Assembly: GCA_008828725.1 (NCBI GenBank)
Contig: MEHQ01002910.1
Span: forward strand, 118,334-182,333
Source: Saccharina japonica
Lineage: Eukaryota > Sar > Phaeophyceae > Laminariales > Laminariaceae
DNA: 64,000 nucleotides
Direction of reading: 5' to 3'
Both the position numbers and the translations under genes were made by a program. The notes under the pieces were generated by a model. The model saw nothing but the letters and a program-made list of their open reading frames with translations, was not told where the DNA came from and searched no databases. This document shows positions 34,853-55,883 of this stretch, piece by piece; within the stretch, counting starts at the first letter, position 1; each line of letters opens with the position of its first letter.

Positions 34853-35134
34853 GAATAGCCACAATTGAGGAGTAACAAAAAATAGCCGCGTTCAATGCAC
34901 CTCGGGCCACACCGCAAGACCGTCGGACACGCAGAACAATCACCATTTGAAGACGACGACACTTCCAACAATATCAATATTATAAATAGAACGTATCAAT
35001 TCATCTTCGGGCGGCGAAATATGCAAGAAAAACAAAAAAGAGCCATTGAGTGCGTACGTGAAAGTATGGTCTGAACCCGAATAGATACCGGCACCCCAAG
35101 TATTGTAACAAAGGTATACCCTTACCTGCGGTAT

Positions 35135-35400
35135 TGAGCCAAAGGTCTTACAGAACTTACAGAAGTTACGGGTACGGGTATGGATGTCTTACAGAACTTG
35201 CAGAAGTTCCGGGTTAGGGTATAAAACCCTTACAGAACTCACAGAAGTTCTGGGTATTGTGGCCCGGTCGTACAAAACTCACAGAAGTTCCGGGCAGGTA
35301 CAAACACGTTGTACCGGTACCCCGGGTATTGTGAAACGGGGAGTACAGAACTTACAGAAGTTCCGGGTACGGGTATAAACCTCTCAAAGAACTCACAATT
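35135..35400. repeat. Tandem repeat with ACAGAACTTACAGAAGTTCC core
   Basis: Six imperfect copies of ACAGAACT-(C/T)ACAGAAGTT-CCGGGTA, spaced about 40-65 bases apart, with interspersed GGGTATTGTG segments. Confidence 0.7.
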
Positions 35401-35466
35401 CTCTTAGTATCCCGGAATAATCACCGAGTATGTTTCTTAGTACCCACACGAGCCTGACCTGAATAA

Positions 35467-35925
35467 ATGCATAGCCTCGTACAACACCGAAAAAAGGTGC
35501 CAATACATTATCTTTGGCTCTGCTGTTCTCCCAAGGTTTAGTATATTGGGCAACGAAACTGGCTGCAGGAGGATAGCTTACATTTAGACGAATCTGGGGA
35601 CATGTGGTTTGTTCGAAGTCGCGGACGTTGCGTGTCGGATAATTGCAATACAGCAAACCTAGCTTTCACTTAAAATTGACCTTTTCCGCTCCAGAAATCC
35701 GAAATATTGTACTGAAATTAGTATGCATAGCCTCGTACAACACCGAAAAAAGGTGCCAATGCACTATCTTTGGCTCTGCTGTTCTCCCTACGTTTAGTAT
35801 ATTGGGCAACGAAACTCGCTGCAGGAAGATAGGTTACATTTAGACGAATCTAGGGATATGTAGTTTGTTCTAAGTCGTTCACGTTGCGTGTCGGATAATT
35901 GCAATACGGCAAACCTAGCTTTCAC
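35467..35925. repeat. 203-bp direct duplication
   Basis: 35467-35669 and 35723-35925 align end to end without gaps and with few substitutions (both start ATGCATAGCCTCGTACAACA and end CTAGCTTTCAC). They are separated by 53 bases. No open frame is shared. Confidence 0.85.
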
Positions 35926-36521
35926 GTAAAAATGTTTAGCCCATTCAAACGCACTCAATTTAACACTTGCACCCAACACCGATGAGTAACTACAGATGAA
36001 CATGAACAATTTTGTAGGTCATTCGGTGGCTATCAATGAGATCTTTCGCTCGAAAGATTTAGAAACGTTATAAGCATATGGAGTGAGAAGGATACAGGGA
36101 CTAGAGCTAGCTACGGATGGGCGCAACGATATAAGCGGGGGCTCAGGTGTGTGTCAAAGAGAAAGTATATATTATATTCGCGAGTACCAACTAGATATAT
36201 CTATAGTGACCTTAAGCAAGTAGGATGCGAGTGCCGCTCTGCGACCCTTCATCACCCCCCCCGCCTCGTACGTCTACGATCATGCGTGACCATGAGCCCC
36301 CCCCCACCGAGCCAGGTTCATGGACATTCTTTGAATAAAGTCTGCTGGTGCGGCTGCTTCGTGCCCTCGGTCGTCCTCGTCGTTTTATGCCCCAGAGTAA
36401 AAGGCAAGGCGTGGATTTTGGGTGTCCGGCAGAGTGCGTTGCCACGACTAAGCCAACCTCCCCCTCCCCCCCCCCTCCCCCCCCTCCCCCTATTTTCCCG
36501 TACCCAACGTTTTCTCATAGT

Positions 36522-36687
36522 TGATGCCATCGGGAGCAGCACGGGCGCCGAGGCCACAACGGTCGGCCTGTGGAGAGCTTCGCTCTCCAACTCTGTGTCC
36601 AACTTGAAGGCAACTGTTGATCTGGACAATAACCGCCGTAGCGCCTTCGCGCCGAGGGGTGGCAGGGATATCGTTCGGACTGCGAAG
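36522..36687 (+). CDS. Candidate internal exon, unknown product
   Basis: A C/T tract of about 60 bases leads to acceptor GTTTTCTCATAG at 36521. The frame reads DAIGSSTGAEATTVGLWRAS, LSNSVSNLKATVDLDNNRRS and RDIVRTAK, ending at donor AAG|GTCAGT. The signals are good and the composition resembles the coding exons, but I do not recognise the sequence and no partner exon is proven. Confidence 0.4.
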
Positions 36688-37296
36688 GTCAGTTAGTGTT
36701 TGTTAGATGCCATCCATGCCGCCCACCAGGTGCAGGCTGGCTTGTGGTGGAATGGTGTTGTTGTTTTCTCGTTTTAGTGGCATCGCCAATCGTCTCGCAG
36801 GTTGTTTCTGCATGGTTTTGTCAAACTCACCGTTACAGGGTGGGAGCCCCAACTGATATTGATATCGTGAAGTTACGATGGCAGCCGAAGACGAAAAAGT
36901 GTTCGTCTGTACGTGATAGAAACGCCACATGAATATTGAGCGTTGTGAATGTTCTGGTACCCTCGTCTGGCCCGTGAGCAGGTACAAGGTATACCTTTCA
37001 CGCTATCATCAATATCGTTACATTGTCCAGAACTAGCGTCCACGCATCGTGCTATTCGTGAACGTTATACCTGTCGCAGCTCTTGCATGATAGAGGCTGT
37101 ATCCTATCATGCAGGATATACAGCAAAATACATCGCGAGATTTCTATCGAACACTTGTCATGCACTGGTATTCAGCGCTTGTTTCGCATCCGCAGCAACG
37201 AAATAGTCAATAGCCACCCGCGAATGTCTCGAGCTGGCCGAGCCAAGCTCTGCGGCCATAACTTGACTTTAAATAGGTACTGCCACCGACTAAGTT

Positions 37297-37727
37297 CTCA
37301 TTGCCTAACCGCGGCGTTTCATGAACACAGTATTCGTAAGAGAGTTGATATATTCATAGATCGAGTACAGATTCCCCACGAAGTTAAACTGCTACGTAAC
37401 GGCGCACCTCCTGGGCGCCGCTGGTGCTGTCGTCGCTGACGCCGCCGTGTAGGGCGCGAGTGATGATTGCCTTGGTGAGGGTCGCCTCGAAGTGGGATCC
37501 TTGAGTAAAAACATGATTTTTTTTGCCGGATGGGCTCAAGGGTCCCACTTCGAGGCGACACTCACCAAGACAATCATCACTCGCGCCCTCCTACACAGCG
37601 ACGTCAGCCACCACATCATCAGCGGCGCCCAGGAGGTGCGCGTTACCTAAAAGTTTCACTTCGTAGAATATATCAACTCTCTTACGAATACTGTGTTCAT
37701 GAAACGCCGCGGTTAGACAATGAAACT
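37297..37727. mobile_element. Large inverted-repeat (foldback) element
   Basis: The left arm CATTGCCTAACCGCGGCG ... ATTCGTAAGAGAGTTGATAT is mirrored on the right by ATATCAACTCTCTTACGAAT ... CGCCGCGGTTAGACAATG. The inner parts also pair (GATTGCCTTGGTGAG with CTCACCAAGACAATC; CACCTCCTGGGCGCCGCTG with CAGCGGCGCCCAGGAGGTG). Arms of about 190 bases flank a short loop near 37505-37535. No coding region or certain target duplication is seen. Confidence 0.75.
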
Positions 37728-37924
37728 CTGTGATTGTTGCGGCGATGCTGAAAAAGCGGAGGTATATATGCGAATAGCGCTAAACGCCAGAACGAGAACG
37801 CAGCAGAATATTGTCAGGTGCCGCTGCTAATACTAGTCATGCGCCATCAAGGTCAGGAAAAATAAAGGCAATCAGCGCATTCGTAACAACGACACCGCAC
37901 CACGGTACTCGTGAAGCTGCACAG

Positions 37925-45792
<7,868 letters not shown>

Positions 45793-46332
45793 GTTAGTGT
45801 GTTGTTCGGGCGGTAACCTCTTCTTGCATCCCGATCTACCTTCCACTGATGTTTGGTGCTTCGTGTGAACCGATAACCCATTATACTGGTCTGATAATAG
45901 CAAGTGAGCATACAGTCAACTGGCCTGTGTGTTGTATTGTACGTTCACGACAAACCAATGGATTGTCGCCGTTTTTCGAAAGTGAAATTGCCGAAACAAA
46001 TGTGCGTAGTCTCGTTGAGGCCGCTTTAACTACTCCAATTGTGTGCCGCACTTCATGAATAGTTCACCTTCGCGTATGACTTCGATATAGCGGATGGCCT
46101 CGACATGGCTTCGCTACGGCGGTGCGTGGGGGGCCTGAAGGCTTTGATGTGTTTGCTACCGAACACAGAACGTCCAGACATGTATACGTGCAGTTTGATA
46201 GGCTACCAAACACAGAATTTTCAAATGCCGCTATTAGTACTGAGTTATGCGCCATTGAGGTCAGGAAAAATAAAGGCAATCAGCACATTCGTAACAACGA
46301 CACCGCACCACGGCACTCGTGAAGCTGCACAG

Positions 46333-49300
46333 GCGACCACGTTTAACTTTCAACGTGTAGAAACATATTCCGCATTCGTTGTTCTTTGGGATGCGCCAAG
46401 CACCATCGTGTTGCCGTTGTGCCGGTGCTATCAATGGTCTGCAGCAAAGCATCCAAGACCTGAACTCGTTCATATCCCGCGCTTGCCCGATGCTGCCCGA
46501 AAGCTTGCCACACAGGGACCTACCACGGCGGAACAGACGGCAAACTTCTGCATCGATGCGCACACCGAAAACGGCGAGCGCACAACAGGAGGTATGTACA
46601 GTATGTTGTTGTGTTGGTATGGTATTGTTTTTGCCAGGAATGTGTCGCTGAAAGCTATTGTTGGTTTGCTTTGAAACGAACCGGCGCTTACGATTGCGTC
46701 ATGACGTACCAGATACCTGGTACCTCTTATCGTTTAGTACTCAGGTCAGACAAAAACGCCTCATAATAGTTCAAAGCCGGCCCGTTTCTTCGCCCAGTCT
46801 AGGGCTAGCGCTTGTAACATTCCGCTACAATTATAACCTGAGGCGAGTCGGGCACATCGGTATATGCTGATTGCAGTACACATTATGCTGGTATATAGTC
46901 CCGTCTTCTGGTAAAGGCGAGAGCGCCGAGAGCCGCAAGTTTAAGTTTCTCCCGGCCCAGGCACGGTTTAGACCCACGGTCAACCGCGAAATACGTTATC
47001 GTTATGTACGGTGCACCGTCAACCGCACCGTTGAAAACAGCAATTCAAAGGATAATCGCACCGCACTGCACCGCACCGCATCACGCCACACTTTACCGTA
47101 GCATTTTGAAAACGGAAACTCGTATCGATCGGCATCGTGCTGTCAAGCTTGTCCACAACAACGCAACAACACCATGCAAACGTTGGTATTTACTACCTGG
47201 GCCTGCTGTCCTTTTTTTAGGATACGCTTTGTTGCGGGTGGTGTTGTCTGCATAGAGGGGAACGTATTATTATGGGTGTTCACAGTCCATAGCCGGTCGC
47301 GCCTGCTTACGTATTACCGATTGTTTTCCTTGTCCTGAGCAGCTTGCTACGTTACGGTGTTCAACAACAGTCCTTTGGTATCCCTCTATTTCATGGTTCT
47401 TGGTGAAGCAGTCGCTACTGCTGTTCTCGTACCAGCTCTTTCTCGTACAGCCTCCTGATTGTCGGCCCAGGTGGTAAAATCAATTGTACCCACACTATCG
47501 CCCGCCCACCCACCCCAACTGTTTTTGGTAGCTGCAGCTTGTCCAGGATATTCACATGGTTGCTGTCCTTTATTGCCTTGATATTTGTTTTTCATGCCCA
47601 GCAGGAAACGCCACGTCCTCAGATATTGTCATGATCAACAAGGATAGTGCTCGGGAATTGACATCGGATGGTGGAGTGACAGTCTATAGGCCAAGTGTCA
47701 ACTTCGAGATGTGCACGCTGCGGCCGGAACCTTTTCGATTCCAGAGGTGAGCTGCCGCTGGCGCTTTGCAAATGGCTTTGCTTGGAATTTCGCTGCATTG
47801 TTTGCAATTAATCTAAACAGCAAGGAGAAAGCTGGATCGAACTTCGAACATTGATTGGCGTACCGCACCCTCCCCCGTTCCATTATCCGTACACGTCTGA
47901 ACACAAAGCGGCTGTAGCTGGCGCACAAACCACTGTATAATAACAAGGGGTATGCAACAATATATACAGCACGTGGCATTTACAGTTGAGGACAGATGAT
48001 TTCAGGGTTCACCATATTCATGCTTTCACAATCCATGTGACTGTTTCAGTTTGATTAAAAGTTGTACATGGTCAGAGGTTAAGACATGCTACTATGCATT
48101 GGCGTTTCGGGACGGGGTGTCTCTGGTTTGGATGACGAAGCCGGGATCTTGGCGTGAACGATGTTTTGTTGGTTAGGTCAATTTCTAAGAGTATCACGCG
48201 TTTATGGTGTGGCGTCAGGCTGAAGCATATAATGCCGAACCTGAAGAAAGACTACTGTACTCCTGTGTATTTGATACGTAGTTGAGTGCCACCTCGTTTC
48301 ACACTTACGTAATAGCACCCAAAGAGTAAATACAGGACCCATCACACCGCAATGCATCTACTAATAATAGTCTGATGGTAAACATAAGGGACATTTAGAT
48401 GGCCACTAAACCCCCAAACGCACCTTAGTAGTTACGATCAGACTGATACACGAAACGCGCACCACAAGCTTCGACGCCTGGAACACCACCAACGAAAACC
48501 CACAAGCTTCGACGCCTGGAACACCACCAACGAAAACATAAAAAACATATTTGCTGCGAATCCATGTACAGCGAACGTGCTGCTGACAAAATACCGTGCA
48601 TAAACAACCATGCATACCTCCCCAACTGTTCTGCGAAACGCTTTATTGGCACAGTGACATACAGGACATCCGCACGGACATCCTCGAGGTCCGCACGTGC
48701 CCTGCTGGTGGTGTTGATACGATTTATCATTTTGTGGAGGACGAGGAAGCCCAGCAATCTGGACGGCATGTCGGAACAGACGTCGCTTCTGGTTCCGGAA
48801 CGTACGAGGTGAAGAACCGTACACCAATGCATACACGCAAATCGTTGTTCTAGAGTAGTGCTACCGGTATTCGAGCGCATTCGTTTGCCCTGGTCGGTTG
48901 ATATTCGTTGGATGAGCTGTGTATTTACACTCAACGAGACAACCACACCTGCTTTGGGCGCTAAATTCTGGAAGAACCAGTGCCTCGTGGGTACCCGATC
49001 GTCGGCAGGATCGATCCAGAGGTGAGGCGGTCCCGCCCCACGGCTGGCAGATGGCGCATCTTGCGGGAGTATCTGGTAGCGTGGGAGCACACTGTTCGAG
49101 CTGCCAAGACTGGAACGAGTTCGAGAGGATACCACGGGCAGTATAACCACTGTACGAACGGTGGATTAACGATTCAAATGCAACTGCACAAGTAGGTCAT
49201 AGAGCTCAAACACAAATCATCCACCTAATAAATGCACGCCTGAAATTGATGGTGCTGCTCTGGGAACACTCCTCAGCATTTGTTAGACGTAAAATCGAGC

Positions 49301-52300
49301 CGTTTTTCGCGATACCCCGCGACGAAGCCCACCTCTCGATCGGCTACTTCCTCATTGTGCTCGTCGTCCCCTACTCTGTTTACTCTGCCAAGGAAAGCCT
49401 CGGCCATTCCCAAGCCGTGTCTCACGAGCGCGTTTTTGTTCAAAAGTTTCATGCCTTTATCACAGGCTCGTCCAATAATGTTTTTGACAGTCTCGCGCGG
49501 GATAAATACCTATTTGGACCTTGCGATCCACGAGATATCTACCACATGCGCCCCTCAGGAGCGTGTCGGGACTTTTTCTCGCAAGGCGGTGGATTTTTTC
49601 GGTCTATTTATCCGCTATCGTGCCCGCCGGCCTGGTTTGCACCGGGCAGCGCCTTGCGTGTGCTCGTGCCGTGAACATGCGAGTGTAGGACGCAGCAACG
49701 CTCACCAAAAATGTGGTGATCGAGAGCACGCTTTTTTGTTTGTCACATCATTTCGCTTCGATATTTTAAATGCGAGTTTCTAATTTTGACGAAGTCTCTC
49801 GTGATAGGGACCCCTTGCAAGAAAGCGTCGACCGTTTTTTCCTCGATTAAACAGTCGAATCTGTCTGCACTTTTCCGTCGACACTTTTCATCAAGTTCTC
49901 ATAAATGGATTTGTCGACTACGTTGTTATCCAACATATTCTCATAATTTTATCTGTCTACTTCGTTATACTCTAGCATAAAAATAATAAATTGTGAATCG
50001 TACGCGAGCCTCGAACCCATGACCGTCGTGTTGACAAGCCCCCGTACTACCTGTTACCCTACTCGTACCGTACAACTTGTGTGTACAGCCAGTTGTTCTT
50101 TATTTCTACAGTAAACGTACTGCAACTCTAACGGGAAAAAAACGTGGTCAAAACGGTTTCGAACCCGTGACCCTGATTGTTTCCTGTTGGTTTGGTAATC
50201 AGCCAAAAATAGGTATACCTACGCACTTTGAGCCATTTATAGGTACACTGCGTAATGTACACCGGAAACGGCTTCCTCGCCCGCCTGATATTGGGCCTGC
50301 GCTCCATTGTACCTACAAATGGCTCAAAGTGCCTAGGTACACCTATTATCGGCTACTCATTTTATGTATCACCTATTTTTGTCTTCAACTGTACCTATAA
50401 ATGGCTCGAACGATCACTTTTTGGCAACTGAAATATAGACAGAGGCCACACCAGATGCCGGGACTGTCAACCAGCCGACCCTACCTGTCTTCCTCATACA
50501 TATTCACCCACGTTTGCTATGGAATGCTGTTTCGGACCGCGCCAACGGCTGTGTAACTCAGACCCCCTTAACCGTATGGCAATACTCTGTAAACGTATAT
50601 ATACCAAAGTTGCTCCTACTATATACTGCACTACAGTATGTGTATTGTACTTTCAGCATAATGGCATGGGAACACTCGTCATTGCTGTTTCTCCGCATCG
50701 CGATCACACCCATCAAAGGCATGTGGCCCAAACGACTAATATCACATCTGGTTGACAGGTACGGTCGGCTGGTTGACAGCCCCGGCATCTGGTGTGGCCG
50801 TCTGACTATAATTCAGTTGCCCAAAAGTGATCGTTCGAGCCATTTATAGGTACAGTTGAAGCCAAAAATAGGTGATACGTAAAATGAGTAGCCGATAATA
50901 GGTGTACCTACGCACTTTGAGCCATTTGTACGTAGGTACAATGGAGCGCAGGCCCAATATCAGGCGGGCCAGGAAGTCGTTTCCGGTGTACATTACGCAG
51001 TGTAGCTATAAATGGCTCAAAGTGCGTAGGTATACCTATTTTTGGGTAATGCCCTTTTTTCTTCCCCACTACTGCACAGAAGTTGTTCAAGTCATTTCAG
51101 ACCCACCACACAAAAACCAAGTCATTTCAGACCCACCATACAATTTCAGGTCATTTCCAGCCCATTATACAAAGACCAAGTCATTTCAGACCCCCCCATA
51201 CAAAAATCAAGTCATTTCAGACCCCCTATACAAACTTCAAGTCATTTCAGACCCACTATACAAAAATCAGGTTATTTCAGACCCACCACACAAAAACCAC
51301 GTCATTTCAGACCCACCATACAAAAACAAAGTCATTTCCAGCCCACTATACAAAAACCAAGTCATGCCAGACCCCCCATAAAAAATCAAGTCATTTCAGA
51401 ACCCCCCATACAAAAACCAAGTCATTTCGGACACCCTATACACAACTCAAGTCATGTCAGACCCACCACACAAAAACCACGTCATTTCAGACCCACCATA
51501 CAATTTCAAGTCATTTCCCACTATACAAAAACCAAGTCATTTCAGACCCCCATACAAAAATCAAGTCATTTCAGACCCCTTAAACAAAAACCAAGTCATT
51601 TCGGACACCCTATACAAAACTCAAGTCATTTCAGACCCACCATACAAAAAACAAGTCAATTCAGACCCACCATACAATTTCAAGTCATTTCCCACTATAC
51701 AAAAACCAAGTTATTTTAGACCCCCCATACAAAAAGCAAGTCATTTCAGACCCCTTATACAAAAACCAAGTCATTTCAAACCTCCCATACAAAAAATAAG
51801 TCATTTGAGACCCACCATACAAAAACCAAGTCATTTCTGACCCACCATACAATTTCAAGTCATTTCCAGCCCACTATACAAAAACCAAGTCATTTCGGAC
51901 CCCCCATACTAGAATACTAGAATCAAGTCATTCCAGACCCCCCATACAAAAACCAATATATTTCAGACCCACCATACAAAAAACAAGTCATTTCAGACCC
52001 ACCATACAATTTCAAGTCATTTCCAGCCCACTATACAAAAACCAAGTCATTTCAGACCCCCATACAAAAACCAAGTCATTTTAGACCCCTCATACAAAAA
52101 ACAAGTCATTTCAGACCGCCTATTCAAAACTCAAGTCATTTCAGACCCACCATACAAAAAACAAGTCATTTCAGACCCACCATACAATTTCAAGTCATTT
52201 CCTGCCCACTATACGAAAACCAAGTCATTTCTGACCCACTATACAAAACTCAAGTCATTTCGGACCCACCATACAAAAACCAAGTCATTTCAGACCCACC

Positions 52301-53355
52301 ATACAAAAACCAAGTCATTTCAGACCCACCATACGAAAACCAAGTCATTTCTGACCCACCATACAATTTCGAGTCATTTCCAGTCCACTACACAAAACCA
52401 TATCATTGCACACCCCCCATACTAGAACCAAGTCATTTCAGACCCCCATACAAGAACCAAGTCATTTTAGACCCACCATACAAAAACCAAGTCATTTCAG
52501 ACCCCCCCCATACAATTTCATGTCATTTCCAGCCCACTACACAAAAACCAAGTCATTTTTGACCCACCACACAAAAACCAAGTCATTTCAGACCCACCAT
52601 ACAATTTCAAGTCATTTCCGGCCCACTATACAAAAACCAAGTAATTTCAGACCCCCCATACATAAATCAAGTCATTTCAGACCCCCCATACAAAAATCAA
52701 GTCATTTCAGACCCCGCATACAAAAATCAAGTCATTTCGGACCCCCATACAAAAATCAAGTCATTTCAGACCCCCCATACAAAAATCAAGTCATTTCAGA
52801 CCCACCATACAAAAACCAAGTCATTACTGACCCACCATACAATTTCAAGTCATTTCCAGCCCACTGTAAAAAAACCAAGTCATTTCAGACCCCCGCAAGT
52901 GGAGCAGATCCTCATTGCCATAGCCTGCGCCATCATGCGCGTGTACCGCCTGAAGGGAGGGCAGAGGGTATCTCGGGGCACGCGTCGACGTTTTTTCCTG
53001 TTTTTTTCCCCACCAATGCACACAAGTTGGCGACAGTTATTAATATCCTGCTGCGCGAGTTCCTAGCGACAGCTATACTATCTTATAGTAGGCACGACTA
53101 CGACTGCTGATGGTTCCTCTCCAATGCCCCGCCACCCCGTCTCCTTCCCACCTCTGGCCCGTACGATCTTGCTGCGCCAGGTGTTGTTTTATTGGGAGGT
53201 AATCCCGGTCATGTACTTTGGTTCCGGGCCGGTGTCCGCCCAATGGGAAGGGGAGCTGGCAGCTCCTTCGACCGAGACTTTCCAGATTGTGATATGCGCT
53301 CAGGAGGGCATCCAGCTGTTCTTTTACCACGACTTGGTCTTGAGCGCCTGTCTAG
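46333..53355 (+). CDS. PA14/filamin-like module 2 (five exons found, last exon missing)
   Basis: Exons: 46333-46591, 47605-47746, 48655-48808, 49051-49140 and 53073-53355, with the same lengths and phases as module 1. The second PA14 exon is absent because sequence diverges abruptly near 53371 into an error-rich block. A 36-37-bp tandem duplication lies at about 48464-48536, in the intron before exon 3. An ATG at 46105 opens a 189-codon frame that includes exon 1. I prefer the internal exon because the upstream PA14 exon joins it in frame. Confidence 0.55.
50213..51045. mobile_element. Long-TIR element, unit 2 copy
   Basis: Better preserved copy: it starts CCAAAAATAGGTATACC and ends GGTATACCTATTTTTGG, with arms of about 280 bases. 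The 30-bp minisatellite begins about 40 bases beyond its right end in every unit. Confidence 0.7.
51087..52897 (+). repeat. 30-bp minisatellite array, unit 2
   Basis: About 60 units of the CAAGTCATTTCAGACC repeat. A variant block with ACAATTTCAAGTCATTTCC and AGCCCACTATAC recurs every few hundred bases, giving a higher-order pattern. Confidence 0.9.
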
Positions 53356-53371
53356 GTATTTGTCCGTGTGA

Positions 53372-55203
53372 GTTAATAACCACTGTACGAACGTGATTAT
53401 ACGATTCAAAGCAAAACTGCCACAAGTCGGTCATAGAGCTCAAACACTAAATGCCATCCACGTCTAAATAAATGCACGCCTGAAATTGATGGTGCTGCTC
53501 TGTGGAAAACACTCTCAGCATTTTGTTAGACGTTAAAATTCGTTTAGCCCGTTTTCGCGATACCCCGCGACGAAGGCCCGACCTCTCGATCGCTACTTCC
53601 TCATTGTGCTCGTCGGTCGCCCTTTAACTCTGTTACTCTGCCAAGAAAGCCTCGGCCATATCCCAAGCCGTGTCTCAACGAGCGCGTTTTTGTTCAAAAG
53701 TTTCATGCCTTTATCACAGGCTCGTCAATAAATGTTTTTGACAGTCCTCGCGCGGCTAAATACCTATTTGGTATTTGCGGATCCACGAGATTATCTACCA
53801 CATGCGCCCCTCAGGAGCGTGTTAGGGACTTTTTCTCGCAAGGCGTGGATTTTTTCGGTCTATTTATCCGCTATCTGCCCGCCGCCTGGTTTGCACGCGG
53901 CAAGCGCCTTGCGGTGCTCGTGCAGTGAACATGCGATGAGGAACGCACAACACGCTCACACAAAACATGTGGTGATCGAGAGCAGCGCTTTTTTGTTTGT
54001 CACATTCATTTCGCTTCGATACTTTAAATGGCGAGTTTCTAATATTTTGAACGAAGTCTCTCGTGATAATGGGACCCCTTGCAAGAAAGCGTCGACCCGT
54101 TTTTCTTGATTAAACCAGTCGAATCTGTCTGCACTTTTCCGTGACACTTTTCATTCAAGTTCTCGATATAATGGATTGTGTCGACTACGTTGTTATCCAA
54201 CATTATTCTCAAATAATTTATCTTCTACTTCGTTAATACTCTTAGCAGTAAGAAAAATTATAAAAAAAAAATAAAATAAACTTGTGAGTCGTACGCGAGC
54301 CTCGAACCCATGACCGTCGTGTTGACGAAGCCCTCCGTACTACCTGTTAACCCTAAGTCGTACCGTACAAACTTGTGTGCTACAGCCAGTTTTTCTTATT
54401 CTACAGTAAAGAACGTACTGCGAACTCTAAGCGGGAAAAAAACGTGGTCAAAACGTTTCGAACGCGTTGACCCTGAATTTGTTGTCTGTTGGTTTGGTAA
54501 TTAGCCAAAAAAATAGGTATACCTACGCACTTGTGACCATTTATTAGGTACAACGCGTAATGTACACGCGGAAACGGCTTCCCGCCCGCCTGATATTGGG
54601 CGCTGCGCTCCATTTGTATCGCTACAAATGGCGTCAAAGTGCTAAGGTACACTATTCTCGGCTACTCATGTTTATGTAGTCACCTATTTTTTGTCTTCAG
54701 ACTGTACCTATAAATGGCTCGAACGATTCACTATTTTGGCAACTGAAATATAGACAGAGGCCACAACCAGATGCCGGGACGTCAACCAGCCGACCTACCT
54801 GTCTTCCTCATATAATATTTCCCGCAGTTTGCTATGGAATGCTGTTTCGGACCGCAGCCAACGGCTGTGGTAACTCAGACCCCCACTAACCGTATGGCAA
54901 ATACTTCTGTAAAGCGTATGATATACCAAACGTTGCTCCTACTATAGAACGCACTACTAGTATGTGTAATTGTAACTTTCAGCATAATGGCACTGGGAAC
55001 CTCGTCCATTGGGCTGTTTCCCGGCATCGGCGATCACACCCATCAAAGGCATGTGCCAAACGATAATATCACATCTGGTTGACAGGTACGGTCGCTGGTG
55101 ACAGTCCCCGGCATCATTGGTGTGGCCGTCTGACTAATAATTCAGTTGCCGCAAAAAGGTGATCGTTCGTAGCCATTTTATCAGGTAACAGTTGAAGCCA
55201 AAA
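53372..55203 (+). other. Error-rich copy of unit 2 sequence, probable assembly artefact
   Basis: The block aligns to about 49143-50868 but is about 107 bases longer, with scattered one-base insertions and some deletions or substitutions throughout. It enters abruptly after GTATTTGTCCGTGTG and leaves abruptly at GAAGCCAAAAATAG. No other part of the array shows this error pattern. It replaces the second PA14 exon of module 2 and exon 1 of module 3. Confidence 0.8.
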
Positions 55204-55883
55204 ATAGCCGCAAGTTTAAGTTTCTCCCGGCCCAGGCACGGTTTAGACCCACGGTCAACCGCGAAATACGTCATCGTTATGTACGGTGCACCGTCAACCG
55301 CACCGTTGAAAACAGCAATTCAAAGGATAATCGCACCGCACTGCACCGCACCGCACCGCATCACGCCACACTTTACCGTAGCATTTTGAAAACGGAAACT
55401 CGTATCGATCGGCATCGTGCTGTCAAGCTTGTCCAAAACAACGCAACAACACCATGCAAAACGTTGGTATTTACTACTTGGGCCTGCTGTCGTTTGTTTT
55501 AGGATACGCTTTGTTGCGGGTGGTGTTGTCTGCATTGAGGGGAACGTAACATTATGGGTGTTCACAGTCCGCAGCCGGTCGCGCCTGCTTACGCATCGTC
55601 GATTGTTTTTCGTGTCCTGGGCAGCTTGCCACGTTACGGTGTTCAACAACAGTCCTTTGGTATCCTTCTGTTTCATGGTTTTTGGTGAAGCAGTCGCTGC
55701 TGCTGTTCTCGTACCAGCTCTTTCTCGTACAGCGTCCTATGACTGTCGGCCCAGGTGGTAAAATCAATTGTACCCACACTATCGGCCACCCACCCCGACT
55801 GTTTTGGTAGCTGCAGCTTGTCCAGGATATTCACATGGTTGCTGTCCTTTATTGCCTTGGTATTTGTTTTTCATGCCCAGCAG

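Larger units (their letters stand above)
33059..36521. other. Non-coding stretch between candidate exons
   Basis: No gene is supported. It holds a truncated dispersed repeat (34804), a tandem repeat at about 35135-35400 and a 203-bp direct duplication at 35467-35925. Confidence 0.45.

Noticed and set aside
46105..46674. 189-codon intronless gene starting at ATG 46105 (also 63219)
   Set aside because: The filamin-like part is better explained as an internal exon: the acceptor at 46332 joins the PA14 exon in frame, and the GTATGT donor at 46592 joins exon 2 in phase. Unit 1 lacks the upstream half.
48425..49150. 241-codon minus-strand open frame in unit 2
   Set aside because: Units 1 and 3 break it into shorter frames, and the plus strand carries in-phase exons 3 and 4 at the same place.
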